Assembly (NCBI GenBank): GCA_023436395.1
Contig: JAEZJJ010000069.1
Location: forward strand, 1-28,230
Source of the DNA: Bacillota bacterium
GTDB taxonomy: Bacteria; Bacillota; Clostridia; Lachnospirales; Cellulosilyticaceae
Length of the DNA: 28,230 bases
Direction of reading: 5' to 3'
Both the position numbers and the translations under genes were made by a program. A model generated the notes under the pieces. It was given only the letters and a program-made list of their open reading frames with translations, was not told the origin of the DNA and made no database searches. Within the stretch, counting starts at the first letter, position 1. Every line of letters starts with the position of its first letter. This document shows positions 8,282 to 16,308 of this stretch, piece by piece.

Positions 8282-8358
8282 AAAAGTAATTATTTTAAGT
8301 AAAAAGGATGATATCACATGATTATGCATGCTATACCATCCTTGTATTAATTACTTTT
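8282..8358 (-). terminator. Terminator of the spoIIIE-fhs-folD-rimO-pgsA operon
   Basis: The inner stem (8304-8314 with 8333-8343, AAGGATG core, one G-T pair) reads into TTTTT on the minus strand and is a good terminator. It is enclosed by a second perfect 11-bp inverted repeat (AAAAGTAATTA, 8282-8292 with 8348-8358) that reaches the last bases of pgsA. Confidence 0.75.
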
Positions 8359-8932
8359 AGTGTTTTTCTGCTTTAAATACATCTTTATTCTTCCAAAGAT
8401 ATTCAAATCCAGATACTAATGTAAAAATAAGTGCTAAATAGGCTAAACAAGTTGCCAAAGCTAGGAAAAAGCTCCATTGTAGCGGAAGTAAATATACAAT
8501 AATCATTGCCATTTGTACTACTGTTTTGAGTTTACCAAGATAACTTGCAGCAATCACATGATTTTGTCCTGCTGCAATAAGTCTTATACCTGATACCATA
8601 AACTCTCTTAATAAAATAAATACTACAATCCAAGCTGGTAAGGTACCTGCTGGCAGTATACCTTTAGTACCTAAATCTATTATAGCTACCATTGCTGCAG
8701 TAACAAGCATCTTGTCAGCTAACGGATCCATAAACTTCCCTAAATTAGTTACTAGATTGAGCCTACGTGCTAAATAGCCATCCAAAAAATCAGTTAAACT
8801 AGCAATAATAAAAATAACTAAAGCTACCCATAATACAATGTTTTGTTCTAATGACAAAGGAAGCCAAATAATTCCCATAAAAACAAATACTAACAAAATA
8901 CGCAATAGTGTGAGCTTATTCGCTATATTCAT
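8357..8932 (-). CDS. pgsA: CDP-diacylglycerol--glycerol-3-phosphate phosphatidyltransferase
   Basis: PgsA makes phosphatidylglycerol phosphate from CDP-diacylglycerol and glycerol-3-phosphate at the membrane. The full CDP-alcohol phosphotransferase signature is present: D48, D51, G52, A55, R56, G65, D69 and D73 in the 191-residue form. Several hydrophobic helices flank it. I chose the ATG at 8932 (MNIANKLTLLRI) because GGAGAG lies about 9 nt upstream; a longer reading from a TTG at 8947 would include the ribosome site. It overlaps the end of rimO by 17 bp, so the two are probably translationally coupled. Confidence 0.95.
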   Translation of the reverse strand: MNIANKLTLLRILLVFVFMGIIWLPLSLEQNIVLWVALVIFIIASLTDFLDGYLARRLNLVTNLGKFMDPLADKMLVTAAMVAIIDLGTKGILPAGTLPAWIVVFILLREFMVSGIRLIAAGQNHVIAASYLGKLKTVVQMAMIIVYLLPLQWSFFLALATCLAYLALIFTLVSGFEYLWKNKDVFKAEKH

Positions 8933-10262
8933 CCACAATCTCTCCAATCAAATCATAGTCATTGGAAGCAGTAATGCGTACATCTACAAAATCACCAGAT
9001 ATAAGTTCACCCTCATACTCTACAAATACTTCACCATCTATATCAGGTGCATCTTGGTAAGTACGTCCAATATAAACATCTTCACCAGTAATCTTCCCTT
9101 CAATCAACACCTTCATAACTTTTCCAACCTTTTGAGCGGTTAATTCACTAGAAATATTATGTTGAAGTGCCATAATTGCATCACGACGCTTGATTTTTAT
9201 TTTCTCTTCAATTTGGTCTTCAAATAAAGCTGCAGGTGTTCCTTCTTCTTTTGAATAAGTAAACACACCTAAACGATCAAATCTCATTTCTTTTACGAAA
9301 TCATATAAAATATTGAAGTCTTCTTCTGTTTCTCCAGGGAATCCAACAATAAGTGTAGTACGAAGTGCAATTCCAGGAATTTCACTTCTAAGTTTACCAA
9401 GTCTTTCTTTAAGTTGCTCGAGTGAACTTTTTCTAGCCATACGCTTAAGCACTGCTGTAGAAGCATGTTGAATAGGTATATCTAAGTATTTACATACTTT
9501 AGGATTTGTCTTAATCTCTTCAATTAATTCATCTGTAATACTTTCAGGATAACAATAAAGTATACGGATCCATTCAATCCCTTCAATAGTACCTAACTCA
9601 CGTAGTAATTTGGCTAGAGAAGCATTTTCTAAGTCGCGGCCATATTCAGTTGTATCTTGAGCTACTAAAATAATTTCACTAACACCATCTGCCGCCAATT
9701 TCTCAACTTCAGCTTTGATTTTGTCCATTTGACGACTTCTATATTTCCCTCTTAATTTAGGAATAATACAATAAGTACAGTGTTTATCACAACCCTCTGA
9801 AATTTTAACATAAGCAAAGTACCCTGCAGTTGTTAAAATACGAGGCATCTCATCTAACATCTCACGGTCAATTAAATCAAAATGTTGTGTACGAAGCCCT
9901 TTTTGTTCTAAGATACCATTGGCAATTTCAACAATTTTATCATAGGATGTGGTTCCTACAACAGCATCAACTTCAGGAATTTCATCTAATATTTCTTGTT
10001 TATAACGTTGGGCCATACAACCTGTTACAATCAGTGCTTTACATGCTCCTGTTTCTTTATAAGCAGCCACCTCTAAAATATTTTCAATACTTTCTTTCTT
10101 GGCATCTTCAATAAAGCAACAAGTATTAACAACAATAACATCGGCCTTTTCTTCATTTCCTGTTAAGGAGAAACCTCCTTGATTGAGTAATCCTAGCATA
10201 TGTTCGCTATCGACTAAATTTTTATCACATCCAAGTGATACAAAAGATACTAAATAATTCAA
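8916..10262 (-). CDS. rimO: Ribosomal protein S12 methylthiotransferase
   Basis: RimO is a radical-SAM enzyme that adds a methylthio group to an aspartate of ribosomal protein S12. The N-terminal domain supplies cluster cysteines C12, C48 and C82. The radical-SAM motif CDKHCTYC supplies C158, C162 and C165. A TRAM domain follows near the C-terminus. The start MNYLVSFVSLGCDKNLVDSE favours RimO over MiaB. The start codon is TTG at 10262, supported by AAAGGAG about 9 nt upstream. At 448 residues it has the usual length. The next gene is pgsA, a common clostridial pairing. Confidence 0.95.
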   Translation of the reverse strand: MNYLVSFVSLGCDKNLVDSEHMLGLLNQGGFSLTGNEEKADVIVVNTCCFIEDAKKESIENILEVAAYKETGACKALIVTGCMAQRYKQEILDEIPEVDAVVGTTSYDKIVEIANGILEQKGLRTQHFDLIDREMLDEMPRILTTAGYFAYVKISEGCDKHCTYCIIPKLRGKYRSRQMDKIKAEVEKLAADGVSEIILVAQDTTEYGRDLENASLAKLLRELGTIEGIEWIRILYCYPESITDELIEEIKTNPKVCKYLDIPIQHASTAVLKRMARKSSLEQLKERLGKLRSEIPGIALRTTLIVGFPGETEEDFNILYDFVKEMRFDRLGVFTYSKEEGTPAALFEDQIEEKIKIKRRDAIMALQHNISSELTAQKVGKVMKVLIEGKITGEDVYIGRTYQDAPDIDGEVFVEYEGELISGDFVDVRITASNDYDLIGEIVDEYSE

Positions 10263-10291
10263 AATGCTGCTCCTTTCATTTTCTACTAACT

Positions 10292-11143
10292 TTAGTTAGT
10301 CAATCTACTTTTAGCAGCAAGCACACAATTCTTCATAAGCATAGCAATAGTCATAGGACCTACACCTCCTGGAACAGGAGTAATTGCAGTCACATAGTCT
10401 TTTGCGGATTCAAAATCTACATCTCCACAAAGCTTACCATTTTCATCTCGGTTAATACCTACATCAATAACCACAGCATCTGCTTTGAGTTGTTCACCTT
10501 TAATAAACTTAGGAATGCCTACAGCGGCAATCACAATGTCTGCTTGCTGAAGTATATCAGTTAAATTATTTGTTTTAGAATGACAGATAGTAACTGTACC
10601 ATGTTCTCGCAATAAAAGCAAGCTTATAGGCTTTCCAACAATATTACTTCTTCCCACAACAACACAATGCTTTCCAGAAATTTCTACATTGCTTCGCTTG
10701 AGTAATTCAATAATACCTGCAGGCGTACATGATACAAAACCAGGTAACCCTATACTTAAAGCACCTACACTTTGAGGATGAAAGCCATCCACATCCTTAT
10801 TTGGAGAAATACGCATAATTACCTTTTGTTCATTCATATGTTTAGGTAATGGTAATTGGACGAGAATGCCATGTACCTTTTCATCTTGGTTAAGCGTATC
10901 AATCAGGCCAAGAAGTTCCTCCTCTGATGTCTCAGTAGGTAATTCATAACTAAATGATTTAATGCCTACATATTCACAAGCCTTCTTTTTATTGCCTACA
11001 TAAACTTGTGAAGCACTATTATCTCCAACTAAAATAACAGCGAGCCCAGGCGTAACTCCCTTTTCTTTAAGGAGTACTACCTCTTCTCTTAGCTCATCTT
11101 TAAGTATATTTGAAATAAGTTTACCATCAATAATTTTTGACAT
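10292..11143 (-). CDS. folD: Methylenetetrahydrofolate dehydrogenase/cyclohydrolase
   Basis: FolD interconverts methylene-, methenyl- and 10-formyl-tetrahydrofolate with NADP. The catalytic YVGNKK block (Y48, K52), the binding motif VVGRSNIVGKP and the C-terminal PVPGGVGPMT signature are all intact in 283 residues. It lies 21 bp after fhs, so the two consecutive steps of C1-folate metabolism are made together. rimO follows after 29 bp. Confidence 0.97.
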   Translation of the reverse strand: MSKIIDGKLISNILKDELREEVVLLKEKGVTPGLAVILVGDNSASQVYVGNKKKACEYVGIKSFSYELPTETSEEELLGLIDTLNQDEKVHGILVQLPLPKHMNEQKVIMRISPNKDVDGFHPQSVGALSIGLPGFVSCTPAGIIELLKRSNVEISGKHCVVVGRSNIVGKPISLLLLREHGTVTICHSKTNNLTDILQQADIVIAAVGIPKFIKGEQLKADAVVIDVGINRDENGKLCGDVDFESAKDYVTAITPVPGGVGPMTIAMLMKNCVLAAKSRLTN

Positions 11144-11164
11144 TTTTTCTCCCCCTTATTATCT

Positions 11165-12835
11165 TTAAAATAAACCAGTTACAACACCTTGACTATTAAT
11201 GTCAATTTGTTCTGCAGCTGGCTTCTTAGGAAGTCCTGGCATAGTCATGACATTACCTGTAAGAGCAACAATAAATCCAGCACCTGCAGATATTCTAATC
11301 TCTCTAATAGTTGTTGTAAAGGCTTTGGGTCTACCAAGTAATGTTGCATCATCTGATAGAGAATATTGATTTTTAGCCATACATACAGGTAAGTGATTTA
11401 GCCCTAAAGTAGAAATTTTAGCCAACTCCTTTTTGGCTTTAGGTTCAAATACAACTTCCTGAGCACCATAAATAGAGGTTGCAACACATCTTATTTTATC
11501 TTCAATACTCATTTCATCATTGTAAAGGGTTTTAAATTCACTTTTTTCTGTATCAAGTACTGTTAAAAGTTCTTTAGCTAAGGCAATGCCACCCTCACCA
11601 CCTTTTTCCCATACATTGGCTAAGGCAAAATGACAGCCTTTTTCTTTACAAACAGTCTCAACAGTAGCAATTTCAGCTTCTGTATCCGTTACAAAGGCAT
11701 TTAAAGTCACAACAACTGGTACCCCATAAAGTTTAAGATTTTCAATGTGTTTTTCTAAATTGCTCATTCCTGACTTAAGTGCCTCTATATTTTCTTCTTT
11801 TAGATGAGTTGTTTGGATACCTCCATTATATTTGAGTGCACGAATCGTTGTAACGAGAACAACAGCATCTGGTTTTAAACCTGCCTTACGGCACTTGATA
11901 TCAAAGAACTTTTCTGCTCCTAAGTCAGCTCCAAAACCAGCTTCTGTTACAACAACATCACCTAATTTTAGTGCAAGCTTCGTTGCAATAATGCTATTAC
12001 ATCCATGTGCAATATTAGCAAAAGGACCACCATGCATAATAACAGGTGTATTTTCTAAAGTTTGGACAAGATTAGGCTTAATGGCATCTTTAAGTAGTGT
12101 AGTCATTGCACCTTCAGCGTTTAAATCACCTGCAGTTACAGGCTCCCCTTTTATATTGTAACCAATGATAATCTGACTTATTTTGTTTTTCAAATCATCA
12201 AGATCTGTTGCAAGGCATAAAATAGCCATAATTTCAGAAGCTACTGTAATCATGAAACCATCTTGACGAGGTACGCCATTCATTTGTCCACCTAAACCTA
12301 CTACAATTTCTCTTAAGGCACGATCATTCATATCTAAACATCTTTTCCATGTAATGGTACGTACATCAATATTTAATTGGTTTCCTTGATGAATATGATT
12401 ATCAATCATAGCAGCTAGTAAATTATTAGCTGCACCCATAGCATGAATATCCCCTGTAAAGTGAAGGTTAATATCTTCCATTGGTACAACTTGTGAATAC
12501 CCACCGCCTGCTGCGCCACCTTTAATTCCCATACATGGACCTAAAGATGGTTCACGTAAAGCGATAATAGCATTTTGTCCTAATTTACATAGTGCTTGCC
12601 CAAGTCCAACAGTTACAGTGGTTTTACCTTCACCTGCTGGGGTTGGATTTGTAGCTGTTACTAATACCAACTTACCATTGGAATGATCTTTGACACGTTC
12701 TATTAATTTGTAGGAAAGCTTAGCTTTATAGTTTCCATATAATTCAAGTTCATCTAGCATAATCCCAGCTTTTTTTGCTACTTCTGTAATAGGTGTCATA
12801 ACGGTTTCTTGTGCAATTTGAATATCAGTTTTCAT
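11165..12835 (-). CDS. fhs: Formate--tetrahydrofolate ligase
   Basis: This enzyme makes 10-formyl-tetrahydrofolate from formate and ATP. Its 556 residues are standard. The ATP-binding loop TPAGEGKT is at 65-72, and the family blocks REPSLGPCMGIKGGAAGGGY and TGDIHAMGAANNLL follow. Its product is the FolD substrate, and folD is directly downstream. The two could serve purine synthesis or a Wood-Ljungdahl-type route; no other genes of that pathway are in the window. A GGAGG site precedes the ATG. A gap of only 40 bp to spoIIIE, without a terminator, suggests co-transcription. Confidence 0.97.
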   Translation of the reverse strand: MKTDIQIAQETVMTPITEVAKKAGIMLDELELYGNYKAKLSYKLIERVKDHSNGKLVLVTATNPTPAGEGKTTVTVGLGQALCKLGQNAIIALREPSLGPCMGIKGGAAGGGYSQVVPMEDINLHFTGDIHAMGAANNLLAAMIDNHIHQGNQLNIDVRTITWKRCLDMNDRALREIVVGLGGQMNGVPRQDGFMITVASEIMAILCLATDLDDLKNKISQIIIGYNIKGEPVTAGDLNAEGAMTTLLKDAIKPNLVQTLENTPVIMHGGPFANIAHGCNSIIATKLALKLGDVVVTEAGFGADLGAEKFFDIKCRKAGLKPDAVVLVTTIRALKYNGGIQTTHLKEENIEALKSGMSNLEKHIENLKLYGVPVVVTLNAFVTDTEAEIATVETVCKEKGCHFALANVWEKGGEGGIALAKELLTVLDTEKSEFKTLYNDEMSIEDKIRCVATSIYGAQEVVFEPKAKKELAKISTLGLNHLPVCMAKNQYSLSDDATLLGRPKAFTTTIREIRISAGAGFIVALTGNVMTMPGLPKKPAAEQIDINSQGVVTGLF

Positions 12836-12875
12836 GTTTTTCCTCCTTTAAACTTTTATAAATTAATTTAAATTT

Positions 12876-15146
12876 CTATAAAACTTTCCTCGGTTTACTT
12901 CCTTCATCAGGTCCAACAATACCTCTTGTTTCTAATGCTTCCATTAATCTAGATGCACGGTTAAAGCCGATTCTAAAATAACGCTGTAACATAGAAATAG
13001 ATAGCTTTTCTTTGTCCTTTGTAAATTCAATGGCTTTTTCAAGTAACTCATCCTCTTCCTCATTTTCACTTATAGCTGGCATAGCTGCATTTTCTAGTGT
13101 TTGAATAACCTCTTCTTCATAAGTAACATGATCTGTCTTAATGCAATTAACAATATTTTCAACTTCTTGATCAGAAATAAATGCCCCTTGAATACGAATA
13201 GGTTTCGATTGCCCTACGGGATAAAAGAGCATATCTCCTTTTCCTAAAAGTTTTTCTGCGCCAACCATATCTAGAATGGTCCTTGAATCTATTCCAGAAG
13301 AAACTGCAAAGGCAAGCCTTGATGGAATATTGGCTTTAATTACTCCAGTAATAACATCAACTGAAGGTCTTTGTGTGGCGATAACAAGATGTATGCCTGC
13401 TGCACGTGCCATTTGTGCAAGACGACAGATAGCATCTTCTACTTCCTTAGCTCCTGTCATCATAAGATCTGCTAACTCATCAATAATAATAACAATCTGT
13501 GGTAATTTAGTACTTTCTTCTAGTTGCTTTTCGTTATAGCCTTTCATATCCCTAACATTATTTTCTGCAAATAGATTGTAGCGCTTTGTCATTTCATTAA
13601 CAGCCCAAAATAAAGCACCAGCTGCTTTCTTAGGATCTGTTACAACAGGAATAAGCAAATGTGGGATACCATTATAAACACTTAATTCTACCACTTTTGG
13701 ATCAATCATTATCAGTTTTACTTCATGTGGTTTTGCTTTATAGATAATACTAGTAATCAATGTATTAATACATACACTTTTTCCTGAACCTGTAGCCCCA
13801 GCAATTAAAATATGAGGCATTTTACCTATATCAGCTATAATAGGTTTACCTGCAATATCTTTACCCAATGCAAAAGCTAGTTTAGATGGAAAAGCTAAAA
13901 AGCGGTCAGAATCAATAACCTCTCTTAAATATACCATTTCACTTGTAGCATTAGCCACCTCTATTCCTACAGCAGCTTTCCCTGGAATAGGAGCCTCAAT
14001 ACGAATATTTGGTGCCGCTAAATTAAGCGCAATGTCATCTGCTAAATTAACAATTTTACTTACCTTTACGCCTTGCTTAGGTTGCAGTTCATATCGTGTA
14101 ACAGATGGCCCTTTATGGATTTGAGTTACTTTTGCCTCTACACCAAAACTTGCCAGTGTTTCTTCTAACTTTCTTGCATTATTTAATGACTTTTTGGAAG
14201 CTTCTTTATTTTGAATAACCTGTCCTTGTTGGAGTAATGTAACTGACGGAAACAGATAAGGAGGAATTAAATGTTGGTTTTCCATAATCATCTTATTCAT
14301 TGCTTCCTCTGCATGAATCTCTTCTTTAATACAGCGTTTGGAACTTGTCTGTATGGATAATTCTTCTACTGCTACTTCTTCTATCTTGGATTCTTTTTCA
14401 ACATAGGTACAAGAGTCATATATAGGAATCTCATCCATTATTGGATGATCACTAACTTGTAGAATTGAAGTCTCTTCATCAATTTGAGATATCTCCTGCA
14501 TAGATTGCGCATTTTCTTGTGCTTTAATAACTTTTTTAGTTTTCTTGATTTTTACATTTTTCTTTGCTCTAGATTTTTCTTTAATCTTTTTTAACCACGC
14601 CTTCAAATGCTCATTCATCCATGAAAAAATAGGAAATTGAGTTAATAACAACAACCAAACCCCAAATAACACTGCTAAACTAACATATGTACCATATAAG
14701 CCTATTAAACTTAAAAGTATATAACTTAATATTGCACCTAAATAACCACCAGTTTGCCATGTTGCTCCCTCTAGATAACTCACACTTAATAATGAAATCT
14801 CTCTGTCTTCACCATAAAACAGTAAATGAAAAAAAATCATAAGCATGATTGATAAAGACCCTACATAAACACTTAATCTACATATTCTATCGAGGCGTCC
14901 CTGAATATATAAAATACCTATAATGATAGTTATTACTGGAATAATATATCCACCTATTCCAAATAGACCTATAAATACTTTCCTTAATAAACTGCCAAAT
15001 AGACCTGACTTATCAGAAAAAATACCAATTAGTGTTAAAATACTAATCCCTATTAATGAAATGCCTAATATTTCTTTAGATATGGCAGGTGATGCTACGC
15101 TTTTCTTTTTGGTAAGACGTCTTCCTCTTCTTCCTTTTTTATTCAT
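12876..15146 (-). CDS. spoIIIE: DNA translocase FtsK/SpoIIIE
   Basis: This 756-residue ATP-driven DNA pump moves chromosome ends through closing septa, and in spore formers moves the chromosome into the forespore. Four hydrophobic stretches lie at about 26-43, 57-81, 91-111 and 132-168. A charged linker follows to about 290. The motor has Walker A GATGSGKS (450-457) and Walker B IVIIIDEL (551-558). The winged-helix gamma domain that reads orientation sequences is at about 695-756. The neighbours ylzJ and tepA match the Bacillus spoIIIE locus, which supports the SpoIIIE name, but sequence alone does not separate it from a general FtsK. The ribosome site is AAAGGGG. Confidence 0.95.
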   Translation of the reverse strand: MNKKGRRGRRLTKKKSVASPAISKEILGISLIGISILTLIGIFSDKSGLFGSLLRKVFIGLFGIGGYIIPVITIIIGILYIQGRLDRICRLSVYVGSLSIMLMIFFHLLFYGEDREISLLSVSYLEGATWQTGGYLGAILSYILLSLIGLYGTYVSLAVLFGVWLLLLTQFPIFSWMNEHLKAWLKKIKEKSRAKKNVKIKKTKKVIKAQENAQSMQEISQIDEETSILQVSDHPIMDEIPIYDSCTYVEKESKIEEVAVEELSIQTSSKRCIKEEIHAEEAMNKMIMENQHLIPPYLFPSVTLLQQGQVIQNKEASKKSLNNARKLEETLASFGVEAKVTQIHKGPSVTRYELQPKQGVKVSKIVNLADDIALNLAAPNIRIEAPIPGKAAVGIEVANATSEMVYLREVIDSDRFLAFPSKLAFALGKDIAGKPIIADIGKMPHILIAGATGSGKSVCINTLITSIIYKAKPHEVKLIMIDPKVVELSVYNGIPHLLIPVVTDPKKAAGALFWAVNEMTKRYNLFAENNVRDMKGYNEKQLEESTKLPQIVIIIDELADLMMTGAKEVEDAICRLAQMARAAGIHLVIATQRPSVDVITGVIKANIPSRLAFAVSSGIDSRTILDMVGAEKLLGKGDMLFYPVGQSKPIRIQGAFISDQEVENIVNCIKTDHVTYEEEVIQTLENAAMPAISENEEEDELLEKAIEFTKDKEKLSISMLQRYFRIGFNRASRLMEALETRGIVGPDEGSKPRKVL

Positions 15147-15193
15147 TTGTAATACCCCTTTATTCTTTCTAACCTATCTCCTTATTTAACGAA

Positions 15194-15225
15194 AATAGAT
15201 GTATGCAATAGTGCACACATCTATT
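15194..15225 (-). terminator. Hairpin between ylzJ and spoIIIE
   Basis: A 9-bp perfect stem (15194-15202 with 15217-15225) is extended inside by GCA/TGC. On the minus strand it is followed by TTTTCG. It may be a weak terminator for the tepA-ylzJ transcript or a structure at the 5' end of the spoIIIE transcript, since it lies directly after the -10 box at 15226-15231. Confidence 0.5.
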
Positions 15226-15254
15226 ATTATAGCATTCATAATTCTATTTGATAA
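15226..15254 (-). promoter_or_regulatory. Promoter of the spoIIIE operon, inside the end of ylzJ
   Basis: On the minus strand TTATCA (15249-15254) is followed after 17 bp by TATAAT (15226-15231) with an upstream TG, an extended -10. The -35 lies within the last codons of ylzJ. Transcription would start near 15219. Confidence 0.65.
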
Positions 15255-15444
15255 GAGCATTTTCAAGTATTTTACCTGGACGTAAATCTTCACGTAGAAA
15301 GTCTTGGGGATTAGTTGAATAAATGCGTTCCAAAATATATCCCTCTTGTGTCTTGCAAGCAAGAACACGATATCCATTATATTCTAATTCTTGATACTCC
15401 ACTACTTCTTCTAAACCATAGATTGGTGCCACAGAGTATATCAT
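15244..15444 (-). CDS. ylzJ: YlzJ-like protein
   Basis: This 66-residue protein resembles YlzJ, a small protein of unknown function encoded between tepA and spoIIIE in many spore formers. It starts MIYSVAPIYGLEEVV and includes a PGKIL segment near the end. No signal peptide or membrane helix is visible. Its start overlaps the tepA stop by 4 bp (ATGA type), so it is probably translated with tepA. Identity rests on size, position and the start and end motifs. Confidence 0.85.
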   Translation of the reverse strand: MIYSVAPIYGLEEVVEYQELEYNGYRVLACKTQEGYILERIYSTNPQDFLREDLRPGKILENALIK

Positions 15445-16247
15445 TGTTTCACCATCTCTTTTTCTGATATAAGTTGGTTAAGTTTAGTCATTGCTTCTGC
15501 TAATCCACCTAATTCATCTATGATTTTTTCATCTACCGCTTCTTCTCCCACTAAAATAGTTCCTACATCTCTTGCAAGTTTACCTACACTAAGCATCAAC
15601 TCTTTAAAACGCCCTTCCTCAATATGGGAATTTCTTGCTACAAAAGCTACAATACGTTCTTGCATTTGATCAAAAAATTCAAAAGTTTGCTGTACACCTA
15701 TAACAGTTCCACTCATGCGAACAGGATGAATAGTCATAGTAGCTGTGGGTGTAATAAAAGAATAATCACTAGCTACGGCAATAGGGACACCTATAGAATG
15801 TGCCCCACCTAAGACAAGGGACACAGTAGGCTTATTAACAGAAGCAATAAGTTCAGCTAGAGCAAGACCTGCCTCTACATCCCCACCTACAGTATTTAAA
15901 ATAATTAAAATCCCCTTTACTTTGGGGTCATCACATAATCCTACCATCTGAGGAATAATATGCTCATATTTAGTCGTTTTATTTTGAGGTGGTAAACTCA
16001 TATGCCCCTCTACTTGTCCAATAATCGTAATACAATGAATAGCACTGGTACTATCTTTTGTAACTGGTAGTTGTCCAAATTCTTTAATATTATCTGCAAC
16101 TTCACCAGCTGGCACATCAGATTCATCAGATGAACTCTTATTATTATTACCAGAACACTTTTGGGTAGTATTCATAGGTACATCATTATTCATAGGTACA
16201 TCATCAGTTAAATAACGATGTACAGTTTCTTTATTTTTAAATTTCAT
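15441..16247 (-). CDS. tepA: ClpP-like serine protease, TepA family
   Basis: This is a ClpP-class (S14) protease of the TepA/YmfB type encoded beside spoIIIE. With the start chosen here it has 268 residues. The oxyanion GGDV is at 121-124, the nucleophile S151 is in GGAHSIG, H174 is in TIHPVRMSG, and an aspartate sits in ARDVGTILVGEEA near 227, so the catalytic triad looks intact. The first 60 residues are polar and low in complexity and include a DVPMN tandem repeat. I prefer the ATG at 16247 because AAAGGA lies just before it; an ATG at 16265 has no ribosome site. The substrate is unknown; in Bacillus it has been linked to protein export and to spore protein turnover. Confidence 0.88.
   Translation of the reverse strand: MKFKNKETVHRYLTDDVPMNNDVPMNTTQKCSGNNNKSSSDESDVPAGEVADNIKEFGQLPVTKDSTSAIHCITIIGQVEGHMSLPPQNKTTKYEHIIPQMVGLCDDPKVKGILIILNTVGGDVEAGLALAELIASVNKPTVSLVLGGAHSIGVPIAVASDYSFITPTATMTIHPVRMSGTVIGVQQTFEFFDQMQERIVAFVARNSHIEEGRFKELMLSVGKLARDVGTILVGEEAVDEKIIDELGGLAEAMTKLNQLISEKEMVKQ
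16169..16204 (-). repeat. 18-bp tandem duplication in tepA
   Basis: Two exact 18-bp copies lie head to tail (16169-16186 and 16187-16204). They encode the repeated DVPMN of the variable N-terminal region and keep the frame. Confidence 0.9.
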
Positions 16248-16299
16248 TGGCTTGTTCCTTTCCATACAGATTATGTTTAGTATGTAAAGAACAAGCCAA
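16247..16299 (-). promoter_or_regulatory. Inverted repeat covering the tepA start site
   Basis: A perfect 11-bp inverted repeat (TTGGCTTGTTC at 16247-16257 with GAACAAGCCAA at 16289-16299) has a 31-nt loop. In the mRNA its second arm runs from the edge of the ribosome site to the first base of the preferred ATG. No T run follows, so a translational role or mRNA processing is more likely than termination. Confidence 0.5.
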
Positions 16300-16308
16300 G
16301 TTCATGCA

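Noticed and set aside
15186..15377. 63-codon minus-strand frame overlapping ylzJ
   Set aside because: It is out of frame with ylzJ, which has the family pattern and the ATGA coupling to tepA.
15910..15935. GGGGTCA string in tepA similar to part of the palindrome arm
   Set aside because: Only seven to eight bases match and they lie in conserved coding sequence.
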